64,000 bases of DNA from Oscillospiraceae bacterium (GCA_015065925.1 SVPL01000002.1:1-64000), one strand, 5' to 3'. Shown: positions 51,815-62,045, counted from the first letter of the stretch. A program made the numbers and translations. Notes: generated from the letters alone by a model not told the origin.

Positions 51815-53986
51815 TTAAATATTAAGAATTTTTTCTTTTGGCTTTTCTGGAGATGGACAATTATAAAGCAAAGTGTATTCCGAAGAATATTCACCGCACG
51901 AAAGTATAATTTTTAAGGTTTCCGCGCCGTAAACTTCAGGAAGCTTATAGCGTAAAGTCGGGCCCTCAAAATTAGTGTTTGCGGATAAATTCGGGAATTG
52001 CCAATCAATGATGTGAACGGGTTGCTCATCACCTATTTGCACAGAAACATTCACAGTTTCGCCATCAATAGGCTTAACACCGTCGTTAAGTATCCACAAA
52101 TCAAATTCTAACATCTCCCCTGCTTTATGTTGCAGTTTACGATAACGCGCGCTGGCTAAAACATTACGACAAGCCTTAGCAACTTCATAGTAAGCAGGTT
52201 TGATATAGTTAGGATAACAAACTAAGCTATTGTTTGCAATACACGGCCAAGGCTCATTAAAGCACCAATTTACCGCCATTGAGCAATAAGGCTTTTGTCT
52301 TCTTGCCTCTTCAAAAATAAAACGATAGCCTACTCCCTGTAAATATTGTCCACGCTCGACTAGTTGCTCTAAAGACTCGCTTTCACCAAAATAATGGGCA
52401 ATTGTTTCTACAGAAGACCAATTTTCCTCCTGACACCAAGCCTTAAAAGCGTGATGGGCACGAGTAACATCATTATTTATAAGAGGAAATAAATTTTCTT
52501 TCGCTGTAACCTGTTTTAAACACTCTATATTTGAAATAGATGGCATACCAAACTCGGTATAAGCAGTATTTTTTGAGTTTTGCATTACCTCAATCGCTTC
52601 ATTACCCTCAAAATAAATAAACAAATAGCTACCGTGAGCCATACCCATAAGCGGTGAAGTTGGTATAAAAGGAATATTTGGTGTTTTATCCAAAGTAAGA
52701 CTATTTAAGGTGCGCAAAGCTAAAGATTGTTCGGTCATTCCCGACCAAGAATTAAATAGTTCATTACCACCACACCAAATAACATGACAAGCGTGCTTAG
52801 AAACTCGCTTGATAATATCTAAAGCCTCGTTTTTAAGAAGTGAGAGATATTCAGGTGTAGAAATATAGTCATTACAACCTAAGGGAAATTCTTGCCAAAC
52901 CATTATTCCAAGCTCGTCACAAATATCATAAAAAGCTTCTTTGTTGACAATTGCTCCGCCCCAACAACGAACAAAATTAAGATTTGCATCTCTTACCAAT
53001 GTTAATTGCTCACGGTAACGATTTTCATTAATCGTTGCGTAAAAAATCTCAGGAGCAACCCAGTTACTGCCCTTAACGAACACATTAACCCCATTAAGGC
53101 AAAGCGTTATAGGTGGACAAGAACGAGTTTTAGGAAATTCAGGAACATTCCAGGTGCCTTCATTCATTTCCAAGCTGACGGTTTTAAAACCGACTTTGCC
53201 AATGAACTTTTCACCACCAACATTCAATTCCCATTTGTACAAATTTGGTTCTCCATATCCGTTACACCACCAAAGCAACGGATTATCAAGTTCAAATTTA
53301 TCATTAAACTTATTAGAACTAAAAATCAAATCACCGTTAGGAGCATAAAACGACCAAGAAACACTTTCACTGATATTTACTGAAAAATCAACCAAAGCTT
53401 TTGAACGCTCGGAGTTTAAAGAATATGTAACTTTCGGTTCTGCTATTTCACATAAATTAGATTCTAAAATATATGTATCATTCCATATTCCAAGAGGTAC
53501 AAGCCGTGGATGAAAATCCCAACCATAACTAACTCCGGGTTTTGTGGTTTGATTTGCCTCATCACGGGCATTTGGAACAATATTACCGATTTTACTTTTA
53601 GGTACAGGATAAATGATTACATCAATTTTAATGATACTGCCTATTAAATCGGAAAGATCAACCTCAACCTTGTGATACATACCTTCGTATGAATAACGAC
53701 ATTCACCATTAATAAGAATATCAAATTTATAATCAATTCCCTCAGAAATAAAATACAGTTTATTTCCTTTAAGGTTATTGGAATCATATTCGGTTGTGTA
53801 GAACCAATATTTATCCTCCATCCAAGCGTATTCTTTAAAGTTAAGTTCAGCGTTATGGTTAGGCAAGTTATATTCTTTTGCATAATCTAACTGAACAGCA
53901 CCGGGAACGGTTGCGGGAAAATACTCGGCGGGAAAATCCGTTGAATTGTCTGAATAACCTAAACTCCAGTTTAACTCTTTTTTCAT
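51815..53986 (-). CDS. Glycoside hydrolase family 2, beta-mannosidase-like
   Basis: The 723-residue protein has a GH2 sugar-binding domain (about 1-175), an immunoglobulin-like domain (about 180-265) and a TIM barrel. The acid/base Glu lies in VIWCGGNELFNSW (about 390) and the nucleophile Glu in AYTEFGMPSI (about 460). NFVRCWGGAIVN and WQEFPLGCN are typical of mannosidase-type GH2 enzymes. It has no signal peptide, so it likely trims imported beta-mannosides. The start at ATG 53986 is set by AAGGTGA. It begins 18 bp after tyrS with no terminator between, an odd tail to a housekeeping operon. Confidence 0.88.
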   Translation of the reverse strand: MKKELNWSLGYSDNSTDFPAEYFPATVPGAVQLDYAKEYNLPNHNAELNFKEYAWMEDKYWFYTTEYDSNNLKGNKLYFISEGIDYKFDILINGECRYSYEGMYHKVEVDLSDLIGSIIKIDVIIYPVPKSKIGNIVPNARDEANQTTKPGVSYGWDFHPRLVPLGIWNDTYILESNLCEIAEPKVTYSLNSERSKALVDFSVNISESVSWSFYAPNGDLIFSSNKFNDKFELDNPLLWWCNGYGEPNLYKWELNVGGEKFIGKVGFKTVSLEMNEGTWNVPEFPKTRSCPPITLCLNGVNVFVKGSNWVAPEIFYATINENRYREQLTLVRDANLNFVRCWGGAIVNKEAFYDICDELGIMVWQEFPLGCNDYISTPEYLSLLKNEALDIIKRVSKHACHVIWCGGNELFNSWSGMTEQSLALRTLNSLTLDKTPNIPFIPTSPLMGMAHGSYLFIYFEGNEAIEVMQNSKNTAYTEFGMPSISNIECLKQVTAKENLFPLINNDVTRAHHAFKAWCQEENWSSVETIAHYFGESESLEQLVERGQYLQGVGYRFIFEEARRQKPYCSMAVNWCFNEPWPCIANNSLVCYPNYIKPAYYEVAKACRNVLASARYRKLQHKAGEMLEFDLWILNDGVKPIDGETVNVSVQIGDEQPVHIIDWQFPNLSANTNFEGPTLRYKLPEVYGAETLKIILSCGEYSSEYTLLYNCPSPEKPKEKILNI

Positions 53987-54004
53987 TACAGTCACCTTGA
54001 AGAA

Positions 54005-55231
54005 TTATTTTAAATTAACCTTATGGAATACCTTTTTACCCTTTTTAATAACTACATAACCATCTTCAAAGGATTCTGCAGTAAGCTGAGTGGCGGGATC
54101 GGTAACTTTATTATCGTTAAGAGAAACGCCACCTTGCTGAACGAGGCGTCTACCCTCTCCCTTTGAAGGAATAAGTTCGCATTTTAACATCAAATCAAGA
54201 ATACCGATTGAACCGTCAGTGAAATCATCTAAGGATATATCGGTTGAAGGCATATCAGAGGTGTTAGAACCGCCTGTAAAGAGAGAACGAGCTGTTTCTA
54301 ATGCCTTTTTAGCTTCTTCTTCACCGTGAATCATTTTTGTGAGCTCATAACCTAAGCGTTCCTTAACGGCATTAAGCTGACTACCCTCAAGTTTTTCATA
54401 TTCATAGATTTCCTCAAGAGGAACAAATGTGAGCATTTTCATACATTTAATAACATCTGCATCATCAACATTTCTCCAGTATTGGAAGAAATCGTAGGGA
54501 GATGTTTTGTTAGCATCCAACCAAACTGCATTACCTGCTGTTTTACCCATTTTTTTGCCTTGTGAGTCTGTAAGAAGCGTAATAGTCATAGCGTGGGCAT
54601 CCTTACCCAATTTTTTACGAATAAGTTCGGTACCGCCAAGCATATTTGACCATTGGTCATCGCCGCCAAACTGCATATTACAGCCATAAGTTTTAAACAA
54701 GTAATAGAAGTCGTAGGACTGCATAATCATATAGTTAAACTCAAGGAACGAAAGACCTTTTTCCATACGCTGTTTATAACATTCAGCTCTAAGCATATTA
54801 TTAACCGAGAAACAAGCGCCAACCTCTCTTAAAAGCTCAACATAATTGAGATCTAACAACCAATCAGCATTGTTAATCATCATTGCTTTACCTTCGGAAA
54901 AATCAATAAAGTTCTCCATCTGTCTTTTAAAGCAAGCAGCATTGTGGTCAATGTCCTCTTTAGTTAACATTTTGCGCATATCAGTTCTTCCCGAAGGGTC
55001 GCCGATCATTGTGGTACCACCGCCGATAAGTGCAATTGGCTTATTGCCTGCAAGTTGAAGACGTTTCATTAGCACCAAAGCCATAAAATGACCTGCGGTA
55101 AGGCTATCAGCAGTACAGTCAAAACCAATATAGAAGGTGGCTTTACCGTTATTAACCATTTCTCTGATTTCGCTTTCATTGGTAACCTGAGCAATTAAGC
55201 CGCGGGCTACAAGTTCTTCATAAACTGTCAT
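54005..55231 (-). CDS. tyrS: Tyrosyl-tRNA synthetase
   Basis: The 408-residue class I synthetase has FDCTADSLTAGHF (HIGH-equivalent, about 38-50), the tyrosine pocket QSYDFYYLFKTYGCNMQFGGDDQW (in two blocks, about 170-195), and GKKMGKT near residue 230 as the KMSKS loop. A C-terminal S4 domain (about 340-405) ends GYVVIKKGKKVFHKV. It charges tRNA-Tyr. It starts 14 bp after recN, so the tyrosine T-box leader common before tyrS in Firmicutes is absent. Confidence 0.97.
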   Translation of the reverse strand: MTVYEELVARGLIAQVTNESEIREMVNNGKATFYIGFDCTADSLTAGHFMALVLMKRLQLAGNKPIALIGGGTTMIGDPSGRTDMRKMLTKEDIDHNAACFKRQMENFIDFSEGKAMMINNADWLLDLNYVELLREVGACFSVNNMLRAECYKQRMEKGLSFLEFNYMIMQSYDFYYLFKTYGCNMQFGGDDQWSNMLGGTELIRKKLGKDAHAMTITLLTDSQGKKMGKTAGNAVWLDANKTSPYDFFQYWRNVDDADVIKCMKMLTFVPLEEIYEYEKLEGSQLNAVKERLGYELTKMIHGEEEAKKALETARSLFTGGSNTSDMPSTDISLDDFTDGSIGILDLMLKCELIPSKGEGRRLVQQGGVSLNDNKVTDPATQLTAESFEDGYVVIKKGKKVFHKVNLK

Positions 55232-55245
55232 AATAAATTACTCCT

Positions 55246-56922
55246 TTATTTTTTCATCAGAGAAATAAGTTCCTCTGCAGTTTTTAATAAATTTTCTGTA
55301 TATTCGCCACCCGACATAATTCTGGCAACTTCTTTAATTCTGCCTGAATTATCAAGGGGGGTTACTTCTGTATATGTTTTGTTATTTTTAACCGATTTAG
55401 AAATAAACAAATGCCTATCAGCCGATGCAGCGATTTGAGCGAGATGAGTAACACATATAACTTGCCGATTTTTAGCAACATCATAAAGTTTTGAGGCTAC
55501 TTTATGGGCGGCTTGTCCGCTTATTCCTGTATCTATTTCATCAAAAATAAGTGTTTCAACATCATCCTTCAAGGATAAAACACTTCTGATAGCAAGCATA
55601 ATTCGAGAAAGCTCACCGCCCGACGCAACCTTTACAAGAGGTTTAGCAATTTCGCCCACATTTGCAGAAATTAAAAACTCGGTATAATCACAACCATTTT
55701 TAGTATATTTACCATTTTTGATTTCTGCAGAAAATTCTGCGCCGTTAAAATCTAAAAATGCCAATTCCTCACATATTTTAGAACAAATACTTTTAGCTGC
55801 TATTTCTCTTGATTTTGTTAGCTTTTGACCTGCATCAATCAAAGCCTGTTGTGTGGGTTCAAGCAGATTTTCAAGCTCAACGCGAAGTTTTTCATCCTGT
55901 ACAATAGAAGAAAATTCAGTTTTTGCATTACTTAAAAATTCTAAAATCTGTTCTTCGGTATCTCCATATTTTAACATTAAATCTCTTAATGTGTCAAGTC
56001 GATTTTGTGCATTTATAAAATCTTCAGGGTTTAAATTCACTTCATCAATCATACCTGAAATATCAGAAGAAATTCCTTCTAAATCTAAGGCTAATGAATT
56101 AATAGCCTCATAAACTTTTTTAGTGTCTGCATAAACATCTAAAATTCCACCAAGAGAACGAATTGCGTTTTTTAACAAGTCGACAGCACAAAGATTATCA
56201 GGTTCATCATCACCGCCAATTGCAAAGAACGCCTCTCTTAACGCAGTAATAATTTTTTCACTTTGCTGATAGATGAGAATTTTTTCTTTTAAATCATTAA
56301 TTTCACCTATTCGAACATTGCTTTTTTCTATTTCATCAATTTGATAGCGTAAAAGATTAGCTCTTGTGGTTTTTTCTTCCTCATCAGCAATAATAGCATT
56401 ATATTTCTTTGAAACATCTCTGAATTTATTAAAGGCTTCAATATAAGCGGTGCGCTCTACTTCATTTTCTGCGAAAGCGTCAATAAAAGCAATATGTTTT
56501 TCAGGATTTAATAGATTTTGATTGTCGTGTTGCCCATGGATGTTTATAAGCAGTTTTCCAATTTCTTTAAGGGTAGAAACATTGGCAGGCTGAGAATTAA
56601 TTTTCACCTGACCACGACCGTCTGCAAACAAAATACGCTGAATAATAACTTCCGAATTATCTTCAAGAGAATATCCAAGCTCTAATAGTTTTTTTTCAGC
56701 TTCTTTGCCAATATCAATGAATGAAGCGCTAACTACCGCCTTATCACAACCGTGTCTAATAAGCTCTCGGGATGTTCTTTCGCCTAAAATAGCAAACAGA
56801 GCATCAATTATTATTGATTTTCCCGCACCTGTTTCGCCTGTCATAACATTGAAACCATTTGAAAATTCAATGTTTGCTTGCTCAATAACGGCAATATTTT
56901 CAATATGCAAATACTGTAACAT
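55246..56922 (-). CDS. recN: DNA repair ATPase RecN
   Basis: The 558-residue SMC-like protein has Walker A MTGETGAGKSIIIDAL (about 31-46), coiled-coil arms (about 155-370), ABC signature VASGGELSRIMLAIR (about 430) and Walker B TLIFDEIDTGISGQAA (about 455). RecN acts early at double-strand breaks. It lies 11 bp after argR as in B. subtilis and many Clostridia. No LexA site is visible directly upstream. Confidence 0.97.
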   Translation of the reverse strand: MLQYLHIENIAVIEQANIEFSNGFNVMTGETGAGKSIIIDALFAILGERTSRELIRHGCDKAVVSASFIDIGKEAEKKLLELGYSLEDNSEVIIQRILFADGRGQVKINSQPANVSTLKEIGKLLINIHGQHDNQNLLNPEKHIAFIDAFAENEVERTAYIEAFNKFRDVSKKYNAIIADEEEKTTRANLLRYQIDEIEKSNVRIGEINDLKEKILIYQQSEKIITALREAFFAIGGDDEPDNLCAVDLLKNAIRSLGGILDVYADTKKVYEAINSLALDLEGISSDISGMIDEVNLNPEDFINAQNRLDTLRDLMLKYGDTEEQILEFLSNAKTEFSSIVQDEKLRVELENLLEPTQQALIDAGQKLTKSREIAAKSICSKICEELAFLDFNGAEFSAEIKNGKYTKNGCDYTEFLISANVGEIAKPLVKVASGGELSRIMLAIRSVLSLKDDVETLIFDEIDTGISGQAAHKVASKLYDVAKNRQVICVTHLAQIAASADRHLFISKSVKNNKTYTEVTPLDNSGRIKEVARIMSGGEYTENLLKTAEELISLMKK

Positions 56923-56933
56923 TAACCGTCACC

Positions 56934-57401
56934 TCAAACAGTAATAATTTCATTTAGTTTTCGGGTTAAATCAGCTGCCGAAGGTTCATCGGATGTTATA
57001 ACAATAATAGTATCCTCACCTGCAAGTGAACCAATAACCCAATCAGAAAACAAAGAATCAAAAGCAACGCAAGCGCCTTGAGCCATACCCGAATAACATT
57101 TAATAACAACATTATTCATTGCGTATCTAACACTTATGGCAGAGCGCTTAAAGGCTTCTAATAACCTTTCGTGGTCAGCAGAAGGAATGCTTGTTTCTTT
57201 ATGTGGAATGTTTTTCGCATAGCGATACCTACCGCTTGCATCTAAAACTTTTATAAGTCCTAATTGTTTAATATCGCGTGAAGCGGTGGATTGTGTAACA
57301 TCATACCCATTATTTCTAAGCGCAGCAATAAGCTCCTCTTGTGTTTCAATTGGATGGGTAGCTATAATTTCTAAGATTTTTTCGCGACGTCCGTTTTTCA
57401 A
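56934..57401 (-). CDS. argR: Arginine repressor
   Basis: The 155-residue protein (from TTG 57401) has an N-terminal winged helix with QSTASRDIKQLGLIKV (about 42-57), and a C-terminal hexamerisation and arginine-binding domain. There the usual GDDT motif reads SLAGEDTIIVI, a conservative Asp-to-Glu change. The repressor controls arginine synthesis and breakdown genes. The TTG start is preceded by AAGGG 8 bp upstream; a GTG three codons earlier lies in that site. The recN neighbour is conserved in Firmicutes. Confidence 0.93.
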   Translation of the reverse strand: MKNGRREKILEIIATHPIETQEELIAALRNNGYDVTQSTASRDIKQLGLIKVLDASGRYRYAKNIPHKETSIPSADHERLLEAFKRSAISVRYAMNNVVIKCYSGMAQGACVAFDSLFSDWVIGSLAGEDTIIVITSDEPSAADLTRKLNEIITV

Positions 57402-57416
57402 TAAAAGCACCCTTCC

Positions 57417-58250
57417 CTATTTTAAAAAATTAAATTTATCAGCGAGGGCATTTAAGAATACACCCTCTTGAAGTTCAATAAAACCAACACGCATATTATC
57501 TGCACGCTTAACCAAAATGGTTTGTTCGGGCAAGATAGGACAAACCTGCTCTCCGTCAATAGTAATATAAGCACCGGTGTCTTCGGGCGGAATAGCACTA
57601 ATTTTAATTTCTTCGTCAGGAGAAATTAAAATAGGTCGAGCATATAACGACTGCGGACAAATTGGGGTAAGAATTATACTGTCTAAATCGGGGTCAACAA
57701 TTGGTCCTCCCGCCGATAAAGAATACGCTGTAGAACCTGTAGGAGTAGCTGAAATCAAGCCGTCTGCTCTATAAGAAATTTGTTCGTTATGAAGGGTAAC
57801 GCTTATATCAATCATACGGGATAGAGGGCCTTTAGAAATTACTGCATCATTAAGACAGAGATATTCTTTATCATCGACCTGTACAGAAAGCAACATTCTG
57901 TTTTTAATACGGTAATTTTTCGATAACAGATTTTTAAGCTTGCCTAAGTCATTACCCTCTAATCCAGCTAAATATCCAACCCTGCCTGCGTTAATACCTA
58001 ATACAGGCTTAGAAAATCCTGCCGCTTTTTTTGCAGTATGTAATATTGTGCCGTCACCACCAATAACAACCACAATATCTGCAAGTGAATACAGATTTTC
58101 TTCTTTTATAATTTTAACATTTTGAAATTGATATTTAAATTCTTCAGTAAGTAAAATTTCTGTGCCGCAATTTGAAAGAATTTCAATGGATTCCTTTGCA
58201 ATTGCCATAGCGTTTACTTTTGAAGAATTAATTATTATGGCGATTTTCAA
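57417..58250 (-). CDS. nadK: NAD kinase
   Basis: The 277-residue kinase has the key motif VVIGGDGTILHTAKKA (about 57-72), GINAGRVGYLAG (about 85), and PTGSTAYSLSAGGPIVDP (about 170). It phosphorylates NAD to NADP. The start is TTG 58250, with GGAG 9 bp upstream; the ATG seven codons earlier has no ribosome binding site. It lies between tlyA and argR, the clostridial order. Confidence 0.95.
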   Translation of the reverse strand: MKIAIIINSSKVNAMAIAKESIEILSNCGTEILLTEEFKYQFQNVKIIKEENLYSLADIVVVIGGDGTILHTAKKAAGFSKPVLGINAGRVGYLAGLEGNDLGKLKNLLSKNYRIKNRMLLSVQVDDKEYLCLNDAVISKGPLSRMIDISVTLHNEQISYRADGLISATPTGSTAYSLSAGGPIVDPDLDSIILTPICPQSLYARPILISPDEEIKISAIPPEDTGAYITIDGEQVCPILPEQTILVKRADNMRVGFIELQEGVFLNALADKFNFLK

Positions 58251-58280
58251 AATTACACACTCCAAATACAATAAAAGTAA

Positions 58281-59099
58281 TTAATTATGGTCAAGCGCCT
58301 CGTGGGAAGATTTAGCAATTTTTTCGATATCAATATCCTTAGAAATATTAAATTCATTATTTTTTTGAATGTAAATAAGATATTCAATATTTCCTTCAGG
58401 ACCCTTTACAGGAGAAAAGTCCAATCCCAAAACAGACATATTGTTAACCTTCATAACATCAATAATTTTTTCAATTACCTCTTGATGTATTAAAGGATCA
58501 CGAACTACTCCTTTTTTCCCTACTTTATCCTTTCCGGCTTCAAATTGTGGTTTTATAAGGCAAACAGCACAACCGTTTTCCTTTAAAAGTGGAACCAAAG
58601 CCGGAATTATAATGGAAAGAGAAATAAAAGAAACATCTACAGAAGCAAAATCCAAAGCATCGGGAATTTCTTTTTCAGTTACATATCTAAAGTTGGTTCT
58701 CTCCAAATTAACCACTCTGCTATCGGTTCGCAGTTTCCAAGCCAATTGTCCATAACCAACATCAATAGCATAAACCTTTTCTGCTCCATTTTGAAGCATA
58801 CAATCAGTAAAGCCACCTGTAGAAGCACCTATATCTGCACAAATCATTCCATCTAATTTAAGTTCAAAGACCTGCATAGCCTTTTCCAGTTTCAAACCGC
58901 CTCTGCTAACATATTTAAGTGGATTTGCTCTAACCTCCAATAAATCATCCGGCTTAATGGTCGAGCCGGGTTTGTCTGCTTTTTGGTTATTAACAAATAC
59001 AACCCCCGCCATAATATAAGCCTTAGCTTTTTCTCGGCTCTCAGCAAGACCTCTGTTAAATATTGCTTGATCTAAACGCTCATTTTGTTTATCTTTCAT
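58281..59099 (-). CDS. tlyA: TlyA-family rRNA 2'-O-methyltransferase
   Basis: The protein (272 residues from ATG 59099) has an N-terminal S4 RNA-binding domain (about 5-62; ERLDQAIFNRGLAESREKAK in part) and an FtsJ-like methyltransferase domain with CADIGASTGGFTDCML (about 87-102) and KPQFEAGKDKVGKKG (about 183). TlyA methylates ribose in 16S and 23S rRNA. GAGGA inside the dxs 3' end is its ribosome binding site, so translation is tightly linked to dxs. Order matches other Firmicutes. Confidence 0.93.
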   Translation of the reverse strand: MKDKQNERLDQAIFNRGLAESREKAKAYIMAGVVFVNNQKADKPGSTIKPDDLLEVRANPLKYVSRGGLKLEKAMQVFELKLDGMICADIGASTGGFTDCMLQNGAEKVYAIDVGYGQLAWKLRTDSRVVNLERTNFRYVTEKEIPDALDFASVDVSFISLSIIIPALVPLLKENGCAVCLIKPQFEAGKDKVGKKGVVRDPLIHQEVIEKIIDVMKVNNMSVLGLDFSPVKGPEGNIEYLIYIQKNNEFNISKDIDIEKIAKSSHEALDHN

Positions 59100-59100
59100 T

Positions 59101-60960
59101 TTAATCCTCATTTACAATATTGTATATAGCATCTGCGGATAAATTATACATCTTTAATGCATCGTCAACGCTCATATGCGGAATAAATTCATCACTAATA
59201 GCGTAAATATGCACCTTAGCGTTAATGTTATTTTTCAAAAATCCTGAACACAATGTTTCATTAATACCGCCAGAAGCAATCCCTTCTTCAAAGATATAAA
59301 TATTATTATACTTTTTTAAATAATCGTATATTTTATCATTAATTGGATAAATTTTATTCAGCTTTAATATAGCGATTTTTTTACCTTCTTGTTTTAATTT
59401 TTCGTAGCATTTTACTGCTTCGGAAAAAACTCTGCCAAAAGTAATAATAACCGCCTCGGAAGAAGGATTACCATAGAATTGGAAATCATCGCCAGATGGT
59501 ACAAAATCCTCAGGTAAGTTTGGCTGACTTCCTCTGGGATAACGCACAACAGATGGGGAATTGATTTTATAAATTGATTCATTCAAATGCATTTTTAACT
59601 CCAAATAATTTACGGGAGAAAATATTTGAATTCCGGGAATTGTTTTTAAAAATGCAATATCAAAAACACCTTGGTGAGTTTCGCCATCCTCGCCCACAAT
59701 ACCAGCCCTGTCTACGCATATTGTAACGGGTAATTTAGCTATGGCAACATCGTGAATAAGCTGGTCATATCCGCGTTGCAAAAATGTTGAATAAACACAA
59801 AACACAGGACGCGCACCGCCTGCCGCAAGACCAGCAGTAAAAGTAACAGCGTGTTCTTCGGCAATTCCAACATCAAAAAATCTGTTTTTATATTTATCTG
59901 CAAAATTCGAAAGCCCTGTACCTTCCTTCATCGCAGCAGTAATTACACAAATTTTTTCATCAGAGGCGGAGAGTCTACAAAGCTCATCACCAACAACGGC
60001 TGAAAAATCTATTTTTTTAATTGGAACTTCACCATTTTCTACATCAAAAGAAGAAACACCGTGAAAATTATTAGGGGCTTTTTCAGCCGGAGAAAACCCT
60101 TTTCCTTTTTTGGTAATCACATGAACTAAAACAGGTCGTTTTTGTTCCTTCGCAACACCTAAAATTTGTTGTAATTTGGTAATATCATGACCATCAACAG
60201 GGCCTAAATAATGAAATCCCATATCTTCAAAAATATTGCTGTGATATATGGCGTTTTTAAGCATTGTTTTGGAACGCAACAAATTCCTGTTAATAAATCC
60301 ACCAATAAAAGGAATGTAAGAAATAATTCTTTCTAATTTATGCTTAAACCTATGATATCCCGGTTGCGACCGAATTACCGTTAAATGTCGCGCCAAGGCG
60401 CCAACATTGCGCGAAATAGACATTTTGTTGTCATTAAGAATTATAATAGTTGAATCGTTTCTGTTGTGTCCCGCATTATTAAGACCTTCATAAATCATAC
60501 CGCCGGTCATAGCGCCGTCACCAACTACAGAAATTGAATATAAATCTTTATTTGTTGATATTTTGCTACCTTTATAAATTCCAAGAGATGCAGAAACAGA
60601 GTTGCTGCTATGACCTGTAATGAAAGGATCATACTCGCTTTCATCGGGGCGCATAAATCCCGATAATCCATCCTTTTGCCTGATTGTAGAAATACCATTA
60701 AATCGCCCTGTTAAAAGCTTATGAGTATAACATTGATGGCCTACATCGAAAAGGAGTTTGTCTTCAGGTAAATCAAAAACCTTATGTAGAGCAACAGTTA
60801 ACTCAACAACACCTAGATTTGAGGCTAAATGTCCACCTGTTTTTGATAATGTATTAATAAGACAATCTCTTATTTCACTACACAATTCAGTAAGTTTTTC
60901 ATCAGAAAGATTTTTAATATCATTTGGCGAATTGATAGTATTTAAAATTCTATATTCCAA
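59101..60960 (-). CDS. dxs: 1-deoxy-D-xylulose-5-phosphate synthase
   Basis: The 619-residue enzyme has the thiamine diphosphate motif VVGDGAMTGGMIYEGLNNAG (about 143-162) and ILNDNKMSIS. DVGIAEEHAVTFTAGLA near residue 345 is the transketolase-type pyrimidine site with catalytic Glu. DXS condenses pyruvate and glyceraldehyde-3-P at the head of the MEP isoprenoid pathway, whose products feed the adjacent IspA. It follows ispA by 23 bp. Confidence 0.97.
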   Translation of the reverse strand: MEYRILNTINSPNDIKNLSDEKLTELCSEIRDCLINTLSKTGGHLASNLGVVELTVALHKVFDLPEDKLLFDVGHQCYTHKLLTGRFNGISTIRQKDGLSGFMRPDESEYDPFITGHSSNSVSASLGIYKGSKISTNKDLYSISVVGDGAMTGGMIYEGLNNAGHNRNDSTIIILNDNKMSISRNVGALARHLTVIRSQPGYHRFKHKLERIISYIPFIGGFINRNLLRSKTMLKNAIYHSNIFEDMGFHYLGPVDGHDITKLQQILGVAKEQKRPVLVHVITKKGKGFSPAEKAPNNFHGVSSFDVENGEVPIKKIDFSAVVGDELCRLSASDEKICVITAAMKEGTGLSNFADKYKNRFFDVGIAEEHAVTFTAGLAAGGARPVFCVYSTFLQRGYDQLIHDVAIAKLPVTICVDRAGIVGEDGETHQGVFDIAFLKTIPGIQIFSPVNYLELKMHLNESIYKINSPSVVRYPRGSQPNLPEDFVPSGDDFQFYGNPSSEAVIITFGRVFSEAVKCYEKLKQEGKKIAILKLNKIYPINDKIYDYLKKYNNIYIFEEGIASGGINETLCSGFLKNNINAKVHIYAISDEFIPHMSVDDALKMYNLSADAIYNIVNED

Positions 60961-60983
60961 AAAACCACGTACCTTCCAAAAAA

Positions 60984-61862
60984 CTAATATTTTCGGTCAA
61001 TTAAATAATTCGCTAATTCAATTAGTTGACTAGTATCACCATCAAAAACCTTCAAAGCGTTTTTTGCTTTGTTAGTATACTCAATGACATCAAGCTTAGC
61101 CTGTTCCAATCCTTTAAGTGAAACATAAGTAGACTTTTGGTTTTTAGCATCACTTCCAACAGGTTTACCTAAAAGCTTAGAATCTCCAATAACATCTAAA
61201 ATATCATCTTGAATTTGAAATGCTATTCCCAAATTCAGGGCATATTCTTCAGCTGCTAATTTCATATCATAGTTACCGCCTGCAAGAATTGTACCTATTT
61301 TTGCGGCAGCAACAAGCAGTGCTCCTGTTTTCTTCTTATACATATCCAATACAGTTTCAATCGGAACTTTCTTAGATTCTATTGCCAAATCAACAATTTG
61401 ACCACCAATCATACCGTCGGCACCTGAAAGTTTTGCTAACTCTGAAATTCCATCAACAATTAAATCTGAGGAAATATTTTTTGTTTTAGCAGCAATTTCA
61501 AAAGCCATAGTCAAAAGCGCATCACCCGCAAGCAAAGCAGTAGCTTCATCAAACGCCTTGTGGCAAGAAGGTTTACCTCTTCTAAAATCATCATTATCCA
61601 TTGAAGGCAAATCATCATGAATTAAAGAATAGGTGTGAATCATTTCAAGCGAAGCGGCAAAATTCAAAAAATCCTCGCCTTCGCCACCGCAAACTAAATA
61701 AAAAGCCCGTAATATAAAAGGTCTAAGACGCTTACCGCCTAACAAAATGCTATATTTCATTGCATCGTAATGCGCACTATATTGATTATTTTGGGCAGAC
61801 ATTACTTCTTTTAAATAATTTTCAAAAATTTCAGAAAAAGCTTTTAATTCTTCTTTTATCAT
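60984..61862 (-). CDS. ispA: Polyprenyl (farnesyl) diphosphate synthase
   Basis: The 292-residue enzyme carries the first Asp-rich motif in LIHDDLPSMDNDDFRRGKPS (about 77-96) and the second in FQIQDDILDVIGD (about 217-229), with KKTGALLVAAAKIG between. It makes C15 prenyl diphosphate, the precursor of undecaprenyl carriers. The end of its reading frame is close to dxs and its ATG overlaps the xseB stop (ATGA). Chain length is inferred from the usual operon role. Confidence 0.93.
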   Translation of the reverse strand: MIKEELKAFSEIFENYLKEVMSAQNNQYSAHYDAMKYSILLGGKRLRPFILRAFYLVCGGEGEDFLNFAASLEMIHTYSLIHDDLPSMDNDDFRRGKPSCHKAFDEATALLAGDALLTMAFEIAAKTKNISSDLIVDGISELAKLSGADGMIGGQIVDLAIESKKVPIETVLDMYKKKTGALLVAAAKIGTILAGGNYDMKLAAEEYALNLGIAFQIQDDILDVIGDSKLLGKPVGSDAKNQKSTYVSLKGLEQAKLDVIEYTNKAKNALKVFDGDTSQLIELANYLIDRKY

Positions 61863-62041
61863 TGTTCAACAACCTCGATTTTTTGTTTAGCTTTTTCTAA
61901 AATTTCCGTACAAGCCTTCGAAAGCAATTTACCTTCGTCATATAGCTTAATAGCATCTTCTATTGAGCAATCCCCTTTTTCTAAAATTGTAGCGATTTCT
62001 TCTAATTGCTTAATCATCTCAGCAAAATTTTTATTATTCAT
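61859..62041 (-). CDS. xseB: Exonuclease VII small subunit
   Basis: The 60-residue, mostly helical, charged protein has FAEMIKQLEEIATILE and CSIEDAIKLYDEGKLLSKAC, matching XseB. Several copies coat the large subunit to form exonuclease VII. The gene is 4 bp after xseA and overlaps ispA by 4 bp. Confidence 0.93.
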   Translation of the reverse strand: MNNKNFAEMIKQLEEIATILEKGDCSIEDAIKLYDEGKLLSKACTEILEKAKQKIEVVEQ

Positions 62042-62045
62042 AAAG

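Noticed and set aside
55232..55245. T-box riboswitch before tyrS
   Set aside because: Only 14 bp separate recN and tyrS, so there is no room for a T-box leader.
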